Positions 8,325-18,063 are shown, numbered from the stretch's first letter. The stretch is 64,000 nt of DNA from Apibacter sp. B3706 (GCF_011082725.1 NZ_CP049715.1:1674001-1738000); one strand, 5' to 3'. Notes: generated by a model not told the origin, from the sequence alone. Program-made: numbers and translations.

Positions 8325-9281
8325 TTAATTTTTTTTGAAAAAGCTGTCTACAAACTCATATTTATTAAAGGGTTGGAGATCTTCCATTTTTTCGCCCACT
8401 CCAATATATTTTACCGGAATTTTAAACTGGTCGGATATACCGATCACTACTCCTCCTTTGGCTGTACCGTCTAATTTGGTAACCGCTAAAGCACTAACTT
8501 CGGTAGCTGCCGTGAATTGTTTGGCCTGTTCAAATGCATTTTGTCCGGTGGAACCGTCTAATACCAATAATATTTCATGAGGAGCATCGGGAATTACTTT
8601 TTGCATAACCCTTTTTATTTTACTAAGCTCATTCATTAAATTAACCTTATTATGCAAACGACCCGCAGTATCAATTAATACCACATCGGCACCTTGCGCT
8701 TTGGCAGATTGAACGGTATCAAAAGCCACAGAAGCAGGATCTGATCCCATGCTTTGTTTAATTATTGGAACCCCTACCCTTTCAGACCATATGACTAATT
8801 GATCTACGGCTGCCGCTCGGAACGTATCCGCCGCTCCTAATATAACTTTCTTTCCTTGTTGTTTAAATTGATAAGCAAGTTTTCCTATAGTCGTTGTTTT
8901 TCCAACTCCATTAACTCCCACTACCATGATAACGTACGGTTTTTTATCCTCCGGAATTTCAAATTCAGAATCAGAACTTTTATTTTCTGCCAATAAATTC
9001 ATAATTTCTTCTTTTAGAATTTGATCTAATTCTGAAGTATTCATAAATTTATCTCTTGCAACCCGTTCTTCTATTTTTTTTATTATTTTAAGTGTGGTTT
9101 CAATTCCTACATCCGAAGAAATCAGCACTTCTTCCAATTCATCAAGAACCTCATCATCGACTTTACTTTTTCCTGCAATAGCTCTCCCAATTTTATCAAA
9201 AAAAGATCGGCTAGATTTTTCCAATCCCTTGTCTAATGTTTCTTTTTTCTCTTTTCCGAAAATTTTCTTAAACCAACTCAT
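8325..9281 (-). CDS. ftsY: Signal recognition particle receptor FtsY
   Basis: 318 aa from the ATG at 9281 (MSWFKKIFGKEKKE). The open frame extends 13 codons upstream, but the conserved start is internal. FtsY docks SRP-ribosome complexes at the membrane for co-translational insertion. The short basic/acidic A region is followed by the helical N domain and the GTPase G domain: GVNGVGKT (about 122-129), DTAGR, and TKLDG near the C terminus. The long acidic A domain of enteric FtsY is absent, as usual in Bacteroidota. It follows the ribosomal-protein genes rpmB-rpmG-DUF4295, with a terminator hairpin in between. Confidence 0.96.
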   Translation of the reverse strand: MSWFKKIFGKEKKETLDKGLEKSSRSFFDKIGRAIAGKSKVDDEVLDELEEVLISSDVGIETTLKIIKKIEERVARDKFMNTSELDQILKEEIMNLLAENKSSDSEFEIPEDKKPYVIMVVGVNGVGKTTTIGKLAYQFKQQGKKVILGAADTFRAAAVDQLVIWSERVGVPIIKQSMGSDPASVAFDTVQSAKAQGADVVLIDTAGRLHNKVNLMNELSKIKRVMQKVIPDAPHEILLVLDGSTGQNAFEQAKQFTAATEVSALAVTKLDGTAKGGVVIGISDQFKIPVKYIGVGEKMEDLQPFNKYEFVDSFFKKN

Positions 9282-9310
9282 ATAGGATATATAATATAAC
9301 AAAAATAAAA

Positions 9311-9345
9311 AAAAAATCATTCACAATGAAGTGAATGATTTTTTT
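9311..9345 (-). terminator. Hairpin between DUF4295 and ftsY
   Basis: AAAAAATCATTCAC (9311-9324) pairs perfectly with GTGAATGATTTTTT (from 9331) around a 6-nt loop, with T-runs on both strands. It lies 29 nt downstream of the DUF4295 stop and 30 nt upstream of the ftsY start. Minus-strand transcription of the ribosomal-protein operon should mostly end here, leaving ftsY to read-through or to a promoter I cannot see. Confidence 0.75.
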
Positions 9346-9373
9346 AAAACCTTAAAAACCTATGTTATGAAAA

Positions 9374-9526
9374 CTATTTCTGTTTTAAAAATGTGTCTAC
9401 GTTATCCGCATTCACAACTTTTTCTTCAAAAACGTAAGCTCCGGATTTAGGAGACTTAACCATTTTGATCACTTTGGTCATTTTTTTAGATTCTGTACGT
9501 AATGTTGCTACAACCTTCTTTGCCAT
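9374..9526 (-). CDS. DUF4295 family small protein
   Basis: 50 aa beginning MAKKVVATLRTESKKMTKV and ending DTFLKQK. It is very basic in its first half. DUF4295 proteins are a Bacteroidota-specific family encoded directly after the genes for ribosomal proteins bL28 and bL33, which is the arrangement here (12 nt after rpmG). A ribosome-associated role is generally assumed from this context. The start is unambiguous, since the ATG immediately follows the rpmG stop region. The gene is easily missed because of its length. Confidence 0.9.
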   Translation of the reverse strand: MAKKVVATLRTESKKMTKVIKMVKSPKSGAYVFEEKVVNADNVDTFLKQK

Positions 9527-9538
9527 GACTAAAATTTA

Positions 9539-9721
9539 TTATTTAATTTCTTTGTGTATAGTATATTTTTTTAACACCGGATTGAATTTTTTCAATTCAA
9601 TTCGTTCCGGAGTATTCTTTTTGTTCTTAGTTGTTATATAACGAGACACTCCCGGCATTCCACTCTCTTTATGCTCAGTACATTCTAAAATTACTTGTAC
9701 TCTATTACCTTTCTTTGCCAT
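9539..9721 (-). CDS. rpmG: 50S ribosomal protein bL33
   Basis: 60 aa, basic: [21 protein letters not shown], then [22 protein letters not shown] and [10 protein letters not shown], the standard bL33 pattern. The Bacteroidota form keeps one cysteine (Cys14) rather than the four-cysteine zinc form. It is part of the large ribosomal subunit near the E site. It is the second gene of rpmB-rpmG-DUF4295, 14 nt after rpmB. Confidence 0.96.
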   Translation of the reverse strand: MAKKGNRVQVILECTEHKESGMPGVSRYITTKNKKNTPERIELKKFNPVLKKYTIHKEIK

Positions 9722-9735
9722 TTTAATTTTAATTT

Positions 9736-9975
9736 TTAGTAATTGATAAGACCTTGTTTACGAGCTCTTGCTACAGCTTCTTCAATTCCTATTTTATCTA
9801 TAATTCTTAAACCATGTGCAGATACTTTTAAAAATACCCAAGCATCTTCTGATGGTAAATAGAATTTTTTCTCCATCAAATTTATTTCAAAACGTCTTTT
9901 TGTTTTGTTATTGGCGTGCGACACATTATTTCCTACCATTGCACGCTTTCCTGTTATTTGACAAATTCTAGCCAT
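9736..9975 (-). CDS. rpmB: 50S ribosomal protein bL28
   Basis: 79 aa from the ATG at 9975 ([32 protein letters not shown]), the family's invariant start. The open frame continues 18 codons upstream but that part is not ribosomal-protein-like. It is a large-subunit protein near the exit-site tRNA. First gene of the operon with rpmG and the DUF4295 gene. Confidence 0.96.
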   Translation of the reverse strand: MARICQITGKRAMVGNNVSHANNKTKRRFEINLMEKKFYLPSEDAWVFLKVSAHGLRIIDKIGIEEAVARARKQGLINY

Positions 9976-10061
9976 TATCTTAAATCTAAATAATATTCTT
10001 TTTCCTTGAATCGGGTTGCAAATTAACAAATTATTTTTGACTCTACCAACTTTTTTACTTT

Positions 10062-11720
10062 TTATTTTTTGATATTGTGTTTCCTTTTTAGGGAATTCTT
10101 ATTTATTTTATTTAAAACGGTTTTGGATATCGCATAAGCCAATAATATTCCCGCCAGCAGCAATGCCAATCTGGCAATTACATCGCCGTATTTTACATAA
10201 GTTGTAAGTGAAGTATTTAAATTAATATCCCCCTTTAAAGCCCCCCGTTTTCCATAATCTAATTTTTCCACGATATCTCCCCGTTGGTTTATAAATGCTG
10301 AAATTCCACTATTGGCTGAGCGCCCTATATCTCTTCTGGTTTCAATGGCTCGTAATCGCGCATAAGCCAACAACTGCTTATGTCCTTGCGAATCGCTCCA
10401 CCAAGAGTCATTGGTCATTATAAATAATGCGTTAGCTCCTTTTTTCACAAATTCTCCGACATATTCCCCATATATGCTTTCATAGCATATTATGGGAGCG
10501 GCTTTTAATCGATTCTTCGAATTTGTGAATATAGTCGGATGGTCTTGTACTCCTAAACTTTCCATAGATCCGCCAAAATTCATCATATATTCTCCAAGTA
10601 TAGGCTTTAATACGGATGCATAAGGGAAATGTTCTACTCCTACCACTAATTTTGACTTATTATAATATTCAACCGGATCATTCAAATTTACCTGTACGGC
10701 AGAATTATAAAGATCAATCCATTGGTTATACTGTTTGAGATAACGGGCTGTAGGAGTTTGTTGTTGGGTAAAATGTTCAGCTAACGATCCTCCCGACACC
10801 AAACTTAATTGAGGATAATTTTTCAGCCATTGCTTTATTTGAGTTATGTAGATATCGTTTTCAAGATTGTTTACCATTACGAATCCATTTCCCGGAAAAG
10901 CGGTTTCAGGAGCAACTACAAATTGTGTGGCAGGGGTTATTTCTTTATCTACTGTTTGTAATAATTCTTGAAGAATTACAGTCCCGTCCAAACGATACTT
11001 ATCGGCATATGGGTCAAGTGCCGGTTGAGCTAAAACCACTTCTATTTTTTCAAAAGCTTTTTCATGATACGATTGATATCTAAGGAGGGAAATAGCCAGG
11101 GGAATCCCTATAATGGCCAGGTTATAGCATAGAGATTTCCATATATAGGTTTTATTATGCGTAACTTGATAAGCTCGTAGGTAATAAAAGAATATCAGGT
11201 TTGCTGTTAATACCCATAAAGTTCCGCCCAAAGTGCCGGTTACTTCATACCATTGAATGGTTTCAGGATAATTGGCAAAGGCATTTCCTAAATTCAGCCA
11301 GGGCCAAGACATTTCCCAAGTTAAATGAAATTTTTCAAAACAGATCCAAAGGGTTGGAAAGAAAATAATCCCGAAGCGAGTACCTGTTTTTCTTTTTACA
11401 AAATGAAAAAAAGTAAAAACGAAAGCCATTAACAAGCTGTTTACGAATAGAGGAAACAAAAATGCCATCCAAGAATGGGACCCGTCCGGATTTTGGGCGA
11501 AATGCAGCCATTGGGTTGCTCCCCAGTTCCAAAGGAAAAAGGCTAAATAGGAAAATCCAAAAACCTTCCAATCGGAGAATTTTTCTTTTTTTACAGTAAT
11601 ATCATGTTCAACCAATAAAAGGGGAACAAAAGCAATAAACAGCAAAAAGGGAAAGCCATATGCAGGCCAAGACAGAGCAAGAAGCAATCCGCTGACTATT
11701 GCCGGAATAAATCTTTTCAT
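10062..11720 (-). CDS. lnt: Apolipoprotein N-acyltransferase
   Basis: 552 aa. Lnt transfers the third acyl chain to the N-terminal cysteine of lipoproteins in the inner membrane. The N-terminal ~215 residues hold several membrane segments. The periplasmic nitrilase domain follows with the catalytic triad visible: Glu272 (VAPETAFPG), Lys357 ([10 protein letters not shown]) and Cys412 ([10 protein letters not shown]). A last membrane segment and a basic tail end the protein. The window codes for many lipoproteins, its natural substrates. The gene is divergent from the rhodanese lipoprotein gene with only 47 nt between the two starts. Confidence 0.95.
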   Translation of the reverse strand: MKRFIPAIVSGLLLALSWPAYGFPFLLFIAFVPLLLVEHDITVKKEKFSDWKVFGFSYLAFFLWNWGATQWLHFAQNPDGSHSWMAFLFPLFVNSLLMAFVFTFFHFVKRKTGTRFGIIFFPTLWICFEKFHLTWEMSWPWLNLGNAFANYPETIQWYEVTGTLGGTLWVLTANLIFFYYLRAYQVTHNKTYIWKSLCYNLAIIGIPLAISLLRYQSYHEKAFEKIEVVLAQPALDPYADKYRLDGTVILQELLQTVDKEITPATQFVVAPETAFPGNGFVMVNNLENDIYITQIKQWLKNYPQLSLVSGGSLAEHFTQQQTPTARYLKQYNQWIDLYNSAVQVNLNDPVEYYNKSKLVVGVEHFPYASVLKPILGEYMMNFGGSMESLGVQDHPTIFTNSKNRLKAAPIICYESIYGEYVGEFVKKGANALFIMTNDSWWSDSQGHKQLLAYARLRAIETRRDIGRSANSGISAFINQRGDIVEKLDYGKRGALKGDINLNTSLTTYVKYGDVIARLALLLAGILLAYAISKTVLNKINKNSLKRKHNIKK

Positions 11721-11767
11721 ATACTTGTAAAAATAGTTATTTTTGAGTTTTTAAACGCTTCAAATCT

Positions 11768-12346
11768 ATGAATAAATTATTTTTTATAGTTCTGTTCTCT
11801 TTGATTTTACTTTCGTGTAAAACTCATCACAGGGAATCAGTGAATACCTATACTACCCCACCCGAAGTAGGAATTCTTACTTCCGATTTACCCAGATATA
11901 GCAAACCTCCGGCATCCGTAAATCCTGTTAAATTAGATGAGTCTCTTTCTTCTTTAAAAAAAGACAGCATAGTTACTTCTAAGGATACCGTTTCTTCTGC
12001 CTACCACACAATTAATAGAGAAAATCCTTTAATTCAAACAGTTCCGGTATCCACCTTTTCATGGGAAATAGGAATACGCCAAACGCAGATTGTTGATGTA
12101 CGAACACTGGTTGAATACAAAAGTGGCCATATATATGATGCTGTTAATATGAGCGTAGATGATCCCAGCTTTGAAAACCAAATTCAAGAATTAGATAAAA
12201 ACAGTCCGGTAGCCGTTTATTGTAAATCCGGAATAAGAAGTTTTTATGCGGCTAATGTTTTAAAAGATCATGGGTTTCAAATCATTTATAATTTAGACGG
12301 AGGACTTAACAGCTGGTTGAAAAATGGAAAGGAACTTGTAAAGTAA
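11768..12346 (+). CDS. Rhodanese-domain lipoprotein
   Basis: 192 aa. A lipoprotein signal (LFSLILLSC, Cys17) and a ~75-residue Ser/Thr/Pro-rich linker precede a rhodanese domain. The domain has the family's VDVRTLVEYKSGHI segment and the active loop CKSGIRS, whose Cys would carry the persulfide. Single-domain periplasmic rhodaneses may act in sulfur transfer or in redox or cyanide handling; the substrate is unknown. 23 nt upstream of another lipoprotein gene, probably co-transcribed. Confidence 0.88.
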   Translation: MNKLFFIVLFSLILLSCKTHHRESVNTYTTPPEVGILTSDLPRYSKPPASVNPVKLDESLSSLKKDSIVTSKDTVSSAYHTINRENPLIQTVPVSTFSWEIGIRQTQIVDVRTLVEYKSGHIYDAVNMSVDDPSFENQIQELDKNSPVAVYCKSGIRSFYAANVLKDHGFQIIYNLDGGLNSWLKNGKELVK

Positions 12347-12369
12347 AAAATAATTATAATCATTAATAT

Positions 12370-13077
12370 ATGAAGTCTATCTCAAAAATCTTAATTCTAT
12401 GTTATTCAATTGTTTTACTAATAAGTTGTTCCATACGCGAGGAAATTACGTTCAATCCTGAAGGCAATCTTACGTATTCTTATTTGATCGATGCCGGTGA
12501 ATTTATGAAAATTATGCCTGATAGTCTGAATAAAGGTATTTATAAAGACACTCTAATTTCATTCAACAACTTACTTACTCAAAAAAAGGATAGCATATCA
12601 AAATTATCTCTCGAGAATCAAAAAAAGTTAGAAGCACTTAAGCCTCTATTTATCAAAGTGCACCAAGATGAAAAGAAAGGGGAATTTTATGTATTGATTT
12701 ACGGGGATTTTACCAATAGTGCGTCTTTAAATTCTGCTCTCGCCGCTTTAAATTCTATTGATAATTCAAAAAACAATCCTTCTAAAAACATGGAATTTCT
12801 CACCAACTCAACTTTTCATTGGAAGGGCAACGTATTTAGTAAAAAGTCCGTGAAATCCGAAAGTTTAAAAAATGATTCTGTGGCTCAAAGCATTCTCCCC
12901 TTATTTACCGGTGGTACTTTTAAAACCATTTATACGTTTCCGAAAGAAATAAAGAAAGTAAACAACTCTTCGGCCGTAATTTCTCAAGACAAAAAAAGTC
13001 TTTCTATGGTATTTGATGCTTCCGAGTATTTGGCTGCTCCTCAAAAAACGGATTTAAAAGTGGAGCTGGTAAAATAA
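12370..13077 (+). CDS. Hypothetical lipoprotein, 235 aa
   Basis: The N terminus MKSISKILILCYSIVLLISCS is a type II signal peptide with Cys at about residue 20. The mature part begins IREEITFNPEGNLTYSYLIDAGEFMKIMP, a beta-rich look often seen in Bacteroidota lipoproteins that are annotated only as hypothetical. A Lys/Ser-rich middle follows, with no enzyme motif. It follows the rhodanese lipoprotein by 23 nt, suggesting a shared transcript. Function unknown. Confidence 0.8.
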   Translation: MKSISKILILCYSIVLLISCSIREEITFNPEGNLTYSYLIDAGEFMKIMPDSLNKGIYKDTLISFNNLLTQKKDSISKLSLENQKKLEALKPLFIKVHQDEKKGEFYVLIYGDFTNSASLNSALAALNSIDNSKNNPSKNMEFLTNSTFHWKGNVFSKKSVKSESLKNDSVAQSILPLFTGGTFKTIYTFPKEIKKVNNSSAVISQDKKSLSMVFDASEYLAAPQKTDLKVELVK

Positions 13078-13207
13078 TTACATAAAATTAGTACTTAGTA
13101 CAATTTTTATTTTATACTTCTTGCAATGAAGTAACATGAAGCCGGTTTCAGTTGTAAAATCTAAGACAGCCTCCTAATAACTCATTTACATTTATTTACA
13201 TATTTTG

Positions 13208-13215
13208 TACCTTTG
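13208..13215 (+). promoter_or_regulatory. -7 promoter box of the DUF2130 gene
   Basis: TACCTTTG matches the Bacteroidota -7 consensus TAnnTTTG exactly and lies 26 nt before the ATG at 13241. The -33 element is weak. Confidence 0.5.
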
Positions 13216-13240
13216 CGTTGTTAAATAGTAAATGTGTACT

Positions 13241-14506
13241 ATGAATTCTCAAACTCAGATAAAATGCCCGAATTGTGGAAATGTAATCGATGTAAATGAT
13301 ATTCTTAAACATCAATTAGAGGAATCCATAAAGAAAGAATACCAAGAAAAATTTCTTTCATCTCAGAAAGAACTTCAAGAAAAAAACAATTTATTGGAGC
13401 GGCAAAAAGAAGAATTTGAGGCCAAGAAGAAGAAAGAGAATGAAATTTTTCAGGAAAGACTCTCTAAAATAACCAAAGAAAAGACTCTTGAAATTGAAAG
13501 TTATTTGAAAAAGAAAATTGAGGAAGAGAATCAAGAACGCATTTTTCTTTATGAAAAAGAATTAGCCGAAAAATCTGAAAAGCTTCAAGAGTTAAATAAG
13601 ATGCAAGCGGAAATTTTCAAATTAAGTAGAGAAAAAGAAGAGTTGAAAGCCGTTTTTGAAGCAGAAGCTCAAAAAAAATTAAACGATGAACTTTTACGAG
13701 AAAGAGAAAAAATTCGCAAACAAGAAAATGAAAAAAATGAGTTAAAGTTTAAGGAATTACTTAAACAACTGGAAGATCAGAAAAGGCTCACCGAAGAAAT
13801 GAAGCGAAAACAAGAACAAGGATCCATGCAATTGCAGGGAGAAGTTCAGGAATTAGCTATAGAAGAATGGTTAGCTCAAAATTTTCCTTTAGATACTATT
13901 AACGAAATAAAAAAAGGGGTCCGTGGTGCCGACTGCCTTCAAATTGTAAATACCCGTGAAATCCAAAATTGCGGTTCAATTTATTATGAAAGTAAAAGAA
14001 CTAAAGATTTCCAAAACTCATGGATTGAAAAATTCAAAAATGATATCCGTGAGAAAAAAGCAAATACCGGGGTTCTTATTACTGAAGTAATGCCTTCAGA
14101 CATGGACCGAATGGGAATGAAAGAGGGCATTTGGATTTGTACCTATAATGAATTTAAGGGGTTGAGTGCCGTTTTAAGACATTCCATCATTCAATTCAGT
14201 ACCATTATCAAATCCCAAGAAAATAAAGGCGATAAGATGGAAATGCTCTATGATTTTCTTACCGGAAATGAATTCCGTTTACGAATAGAAGGTATTGTAG
14301 AAGGATTTACTCAAATGCAAGATGAGCTTAGTAAAGAAAAAAGGGCAATGATGAATATATGGTCCAAACGGGAAAAGCAAATCGAAAAGGTAATAGAAAA
14401 TACAATTTCCATGTACGGCTCCATTAAAGGAATAGCAGGAAATGCAATTCAAAATATACAAGCTTTAGAATTAAATTCTGACGAAACCTTAGGCTTTGAT
14501 GAATAA
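13241..14506 (+). CDS. DUF2130 coiled-coil protein with nuclease-like core
   Basis: 421 aa from MNSQTQIKCPNCG (an alternative ATG lies 3 codons upstream at 13232). A CxxC knuckle (CPNC) at the start is followed by a long charged coiled coil (about residues 25-195), then the DUF2130 domain. In that domain GADCLQIV supplies an Asp and YYESKRTK supplies E-x-K about 20 residues later, the spacing of a PD-(D/E)xK nuclease-like fold, followed by WIEKFKNDIRE and VLITEVMP. The C-terminal part is helical. The biological role of the family is not established. The gene is monocistronic with its own promoter box. Confidence 0.87.
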   Translation: MNSQTQIKCPNCGNVIDVNDILKHQLEESIKKEYQEKFLSSQKELQEKNNLLERQKEEFEAKKKKENEIFQERLSKITKEKTLEIESYLKKKIEEENQERIFLYEKELAEKSEKLQELNKMQAEIFKLSREKEELKAVFEAEAQKKLNDELLREREKIRKQENEKNELKFKELLKQLEDQKRLTEEMKRKQEQGSMQLQGEVQELAIEEWLAQNFPLDTINEIKKGVRGADCLQIVNTREIQNCGSIYYESKRTKDFQNSWIEKFKNDIREKKANTGVLITEVMPSDMDRMGMKEGIWICTYNEFKGLSAVLRHSIIQFSTIIKSQENKGDKMEMLYDFLTGNEFRLRIEGIVEGFTQMQDELSKEKRAMMNIWSKREKQIEKVIENTISMYGSIKGIAGNAIQNIQALELNSDETLGFDE

Positions 14507-14556
14507 ATAATATACACAATACTAAAAAATATGCTTCTTTATATATAATTTAGAAT

Positions 14557-14564
14557 TATATTTG
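14557..14564 (+). promoter_or_regulatory. -7 promoter box of mgtE
   Basis: TATATTTG, an exact TAnnTTTG match 37 nt before the mgtE ATG, with the 5' leader starting near the following purine. No good -33 TTTG is visible. Confidence 0.5.
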
Positions 14565-14601
14565 CAGTACTCTTCAATAACATAACCTAAAAAAAAAGTC
14601 T

Positions 14602-15939
14602 ATGGAAAAAAATATCTTTGAAGGCACTCCTATTGAAGATCTTCACCCAAATGACATCGCAGAACAACTTGAAGAGCTTTCCGAAAAAGATCGGATTTTA
14701 AACTTTTTTCTGCTTCCTCGTAATCAAAAAACGGATGTTTTTACGTATTTAGATCCTAAAATTCAACAAGAATTGTTGCATGGTTTAGGTAAAAAAGACA
14801 TTGCCGATTTGTTAAACGAAATGGCTCCGGATGACCGTACAGAATTTTTTGTGGATCTGCCGGACGATCTTATTAAAAACACCATAAATTTATTAGACGA
14901 AAACGAGAGAAAAATTGCTTTACAGCTTTTAGGATATCCGGAAGACAGCGTAGGACGTTTAATGACGCCCAATTATATACAAGCTAAAAAATACTGGACA
15001 GTAAAACATACCTTACAACATATTAAAAAATATGGAAGGAAAGCAGAAACTCTAAATTTCATTTACATTGTCGATGAGAATGACAAGTTACTGGATGACA
15101 TCAAAATAGGAAAGTTATTACTTGCCGATGATGACAGTAAATTGGAAGAATTAGGAGATGACAATTTCATTGCTTTAAAAAGCATGATGAACCAGGAGGA
15201 TGCCATTCGCGTTTTTGAAGATTATGACCGAAGCACCCTTCCAGTTATTTCCGAAACCGGGGTATTGGTTGGTATAGTTACCGTGGATGATATCTTGGAT
15301 ATTGTTAAGGAACGTGATACGGAAGATATACAAAAATTTGGTGGTGTGGAAGCTTTGGATATTCCTTATCGTGATACTCCACTCTTAACTTTATTTAGAA
15401 AACGGGCCGGATGGTTAATCATACTTTTTCTTGGAGAAATGCTTACCGCCAGTGCTATGGTCCATTTTGAAGAGGAAATTGAAAAGGCCGTGGTTTTAGC
15501 CCTTTTTGTGCCTCTAATTATATCCAGTGGGGGAAATTCCGGATCTCAAGCGGCTACCCTGATTATACGGGCTATGGCTTTGCATGAAATCAAATTGAAA
15601 GACTGGTGGTACGTTATGAAAAAAGAAATTTTTTCGGGTCTATTATTAGGGATCACTTTAGGAGTAATTGGTTTCATCAGAATACTTATATGGCAAAATC
15701 TTAATTTTTACGATTATGGTTCTCATTGGTTGCTCATCGGAATTACGGTTGCTACTTCACTTATCGGAATCGTATTGTGGGGAACCCTTTCCGGTTCTAT
15801 GATTCCTTTTATTTTGCGTTTATTTAAATTGGACCCTGCTACCTCCTCTGCTCCTTTTGTGGCAACGATGGTGGACGTAACCGGATTAATTATTTATTTT
15901 ACTATTGCTTCTCTAATTTTAAGCGGTGTGTTACTTTAA
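14602..15939 (+). CDS. mgtE: Magnesium transporter MgtE
   Basis: 445 aa, full length. MgtE is a Mg2+-gated Mg2+ channel of the inner membrane. The acidic N domain (about 1-125, many HPNDIAEQLEELSEKD-like helices) is followed by a CBS pair (about 130-250). The latter includes DNFIALKSMMNQEDAIRVFEDYDRSTLPVISETG. A five-helix membrane domain begins near residue 270. The pore-region signature SGGNSGSQAATLIIRAMAL is intact. The gene ends one base before the convergent binding-protein gene's stop, so the two transcripts must overlap. Confidence 0.95.
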   Translation: MEKNIFEGTPIEDLHPNDIAEQLEELSEKDRILNFFLLPRNQKTDVFTYLDPKIQQELLHGLGKKDIADLLNEMAPDDRTEFFVDLPDDLIKNTINLLDENERKIALQLLGYPEDSVGRLMTPNYIQAKKYWTVKHTLQHIKKYGRKAETLNFIYIVDENDKLLDDIKIGKLLLADDDSKLEELGDDNFIALKSMMNQEDAIRVFEDYDRSTLPVISETGVLVGIVTVDDILDIVKERDTEDIQKFGGVEALDIPYRDTPLLTLFRKRAGWLIILFLGEMLTASAMVHFEEEIEKAVVLALFVPLIISSGGNSGSQAATLIIRAMALHEIKLKDWWYVMKKEIFSGLLLGITLGVIGFIRILIWQNLNFYDYGSHWLLIGITVATSLIGIVLWGTLSGSMIPFILRLFKLDPATSSAPFVATMVDVTGLIIYFTIASLILSGVLL

Positions 15940-15940
15940 T

Positions 15941-16987
15941 TTATTCTAATTTCCGTAAATACGTTAATTGGTATTCAGGAACTAGTTCGGGATGTATGAT
16001 TTTAATAAGATCCGATAATACTTTATCCGCATAAATGCTTCCGTACTCGTAGTAGTCATTAGCGAATGATTGGTTTTCTTTATTATTTAATGCATATACA
16101 TTTCCTGATTGATACGCTTTAAACCATGCATAGTTTGTATTGGAATTTAACAAATCTCTTTTGGATTTAAAATTACTGGTTCCTATCCATAAATCGGCAT
16201 TTTTAGCTTTACTTAGGACTTCTTCAAAAGTCATGGGAACCGATCCTGAATTTGTATTATCCTGCCATAAATAATGAGCTCCTGCATCTCTGAAAAGAGT
16301 AGCTAGAAAGCTTTTTCCTCCTGCCATATACCAGGAATCTCCATACATAATTCCGGTAAAAACGGTGGGTTTCATACTAATATGAGCCGATTTTTCTTTT
16401 AAATTTAAATAGTTTTCTTTTACTATAGAAAAGATGCTGTCGGCCTTTGGGAGCTGTTTAAAAACTGTTCCGAATAATTTCAAATATTCTGTTTTTCCTA
16501 ATGGATGTAATTCCATAAATTCTTCTACATAAAGAATTTTAATACCCTGCTTAGACAGTTGATTTAAAATTTTTTCATAATTGGGGTTATGTCCGGATAT
16601 AATTAAATCCGGTTTTAAAGCTAAGATTTTTTCAAAATTTAACGTTCCGTCATTTCCTATATCTTCGATGGTTTTGTTTTTAATTTTTTCTTTGATTTTT
16701 GGATTATAGAAATAATGGGGTGAACAAACACCTACAATGGAGTTAATCTCTCCCAATGCATCAATATACGCCGAGGCGGAAGTAGTAGTAATTACACATC
16801 GTTTACTTTTGTAATGCTGCGGAAAAACTAAACTACGGCCCGCTGATGTTATAATTAGTTGATTATTTTCATTTTGAATTGAAAAATTAGTGGCGTATTC
16901 GTTTTTAGAAGCAACCATGTTTTCTATTGACTTGTTGCATGAAAATAAAACAATCGCAAATACACAAAAAATGAATATTTTCCTCAT
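15941..16987 (-). CDS. ABC transporter substrate-binding lipoprotein (BtuF/FecB type)
   Basis: 348 aa from the ATG at 16987 (MRKIFIFCVFAIVLFSC), where a proper lipoprotein signal begins; the frame continues 15 codons upstream. The mature protein is a class III (helix-linked, BtuF/FhuD-like) binding protein. Its N lobe contains VITTTSASAYIDALGEINSIVGVC and the conserved FEKILALKPDLIISG. The C lobe contains FLATLFRDAGAHYLW and FEEVLSKAKNADLWIG. The ligand is likely cobalamin or an iron chelate. No permease or ATPase gene is adjacent, so the partners must be encoded elsewhere. The upstream region is a long gene-poor gap. Confidence 0.88.
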   Translation of the reverse strand: MRKIFIFCVFAIVLFSCNKSIENMVASKNEYATNFSIQNENNQLIITSAGRSLVFPQHYKSKRCVITTTSASAYIDALGEINSIVGVCSPHYFYNPKIKEKIKNKTIEDIGNDGTLNFEKILALKPDLIISGHNPNYEKILNQLSKQGIKILYVEEFMELHPLGKTEYLKLFGTVFKQLPKADSIFSIVKENYLNLKEKSAHISMKPTVFTGIMYGDSWYMAGGKSFLATLFRDAGAHYLWQDNTNSGSVPMTFEEVLSKAKNADLWIGTSNFKSKRDLLNSNTNYAWFKAYQSGNVYALNNKENQSFANDYYEYGSIYADKVLSDLIKIIHPELVPEYQLTYLRKLE

Positions 16988-17032
16988 AAACAATTCATGA
17001 TTTTCGTTACCAAAACTACATAAAGTAAACAT

Positions 17033-18060
17033 TTTTTTAATTTATAAATACACATATTTTTATTTTAGCAGTATTTCGATTTAAATCTTAAATCTATTAT
17101 CCCAAAATTAAGACTTCCTATTTTGAACTTTTTTTGAACTTTCTATTATAATCGTTTTTTTATTCATTACTATTTTAAAATTTAAAATCTTTAGTTATAT
17201 ATAATATAAGAATATAGATTTTAGGGATATATAAATATATCAATTATTATAAAATTTATAATTTTATTGTTTAACCTATATTTTTTTTGATATTTTTTTA
17301 TTATATTTTAAATCTCGGGAAGAATTATCGCTCTCCCCGTGATATTTATTACTCATATTAAATTTAAAATATTTTTTGAACTATTTTTATCTATAAAGAG
17401 AAAGATATATAAAATATATAATATGACTTAAAATGGATAGTTAAAATTTATTGAAATAGCTACGTTAATTTTAAAATTAACTATAATAATTATTAAAAAA
17501 CAAATGCCAAAAAAAGTATTTTTTTGGCATTTGAAATTTATTTACTCTTTTTGATTAAATAAATTATTACAAAATTTTAGTGTTAATAAACCCTGATTAC
17601 GAATTTATTACATCAAATGTAAGAAATTTAACCTTTGGCTGTTACCGTAATTTAATAATTAAAATAATAATTTCAAAATAGATGAATTATTCACAATATA
17701 TATCTTGTATTATATTTTATCTCTTAAAAAATAAGATGAAAAAATAATAATTATCAATAAGTATAAAATTGACATTATTTATATTAAATAAAAATTATGT
17801 TAAAAATTAATATTTTAAAAACAAACCCATTATTTTATCCATCATTTTATTGAAAATCATTGTTTTATATACCTAAACAAATTAAAATATGAGATATTGA
17901 GCTTAGTATTTCTTATATTTTTATGAAATTATATATTCATAAAATTTATAAAAACTAAAATTAATGTTTGATTCATTTTTATTTTTTATCTTAGATTAGC
18001 TATTATGTTTATAATTAATTATTTGTTTTCATTAAAAATTAATTTTATTGCTGTTTTAAT
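17033..18060. other. 1-kb gene-free AT-rich gap
   Basis: No coding frame is supported. Two structures are visible. One is an imperfect GC-containing hairpin around 17312-17350 (AAATCTCGGG opposite CCCCGTGATATTT). The other is a very strong hairpin at 17501-17533, listed separately. The rest is low-complexity A/T. Together with the decayed gene that follows, this looks like eroding sequence. Confidence 0.45.
17501..17533. terminator. Orphan perfect hairpin with T/A runs
   Basis: CAAATGCCAAAAAAA and TTTTTTTGGCATTTG form a perfect 15-bp stem with a 3-nt loop. It resembles a bidirectional intrinsic terminator, but no gene ends near it on either strand (nearest plus-strand stop 15939; nearest minus-strand start far downstream). 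It may be the leftover terminator of a lost gene or the end of an unrecognised small RNA. Confidence 0.5.
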
Positions 18061-18063
18061 AGA

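Noticed and set aside
13090-13115. Palindrome-like TTAGTACTTAGTACAA after the 235-aa lipoprotein gene
   Set aside because: The pairing needs a bulge and is short; too weak to call a terminator.
17312-17350. Imperfect hairpin with a CTCGGG/CCCCGTG core as a small RNA
   Set aside because: Pairing is interrupted and no promoter or terminator is adjacent; only mentioned in the gap entry.
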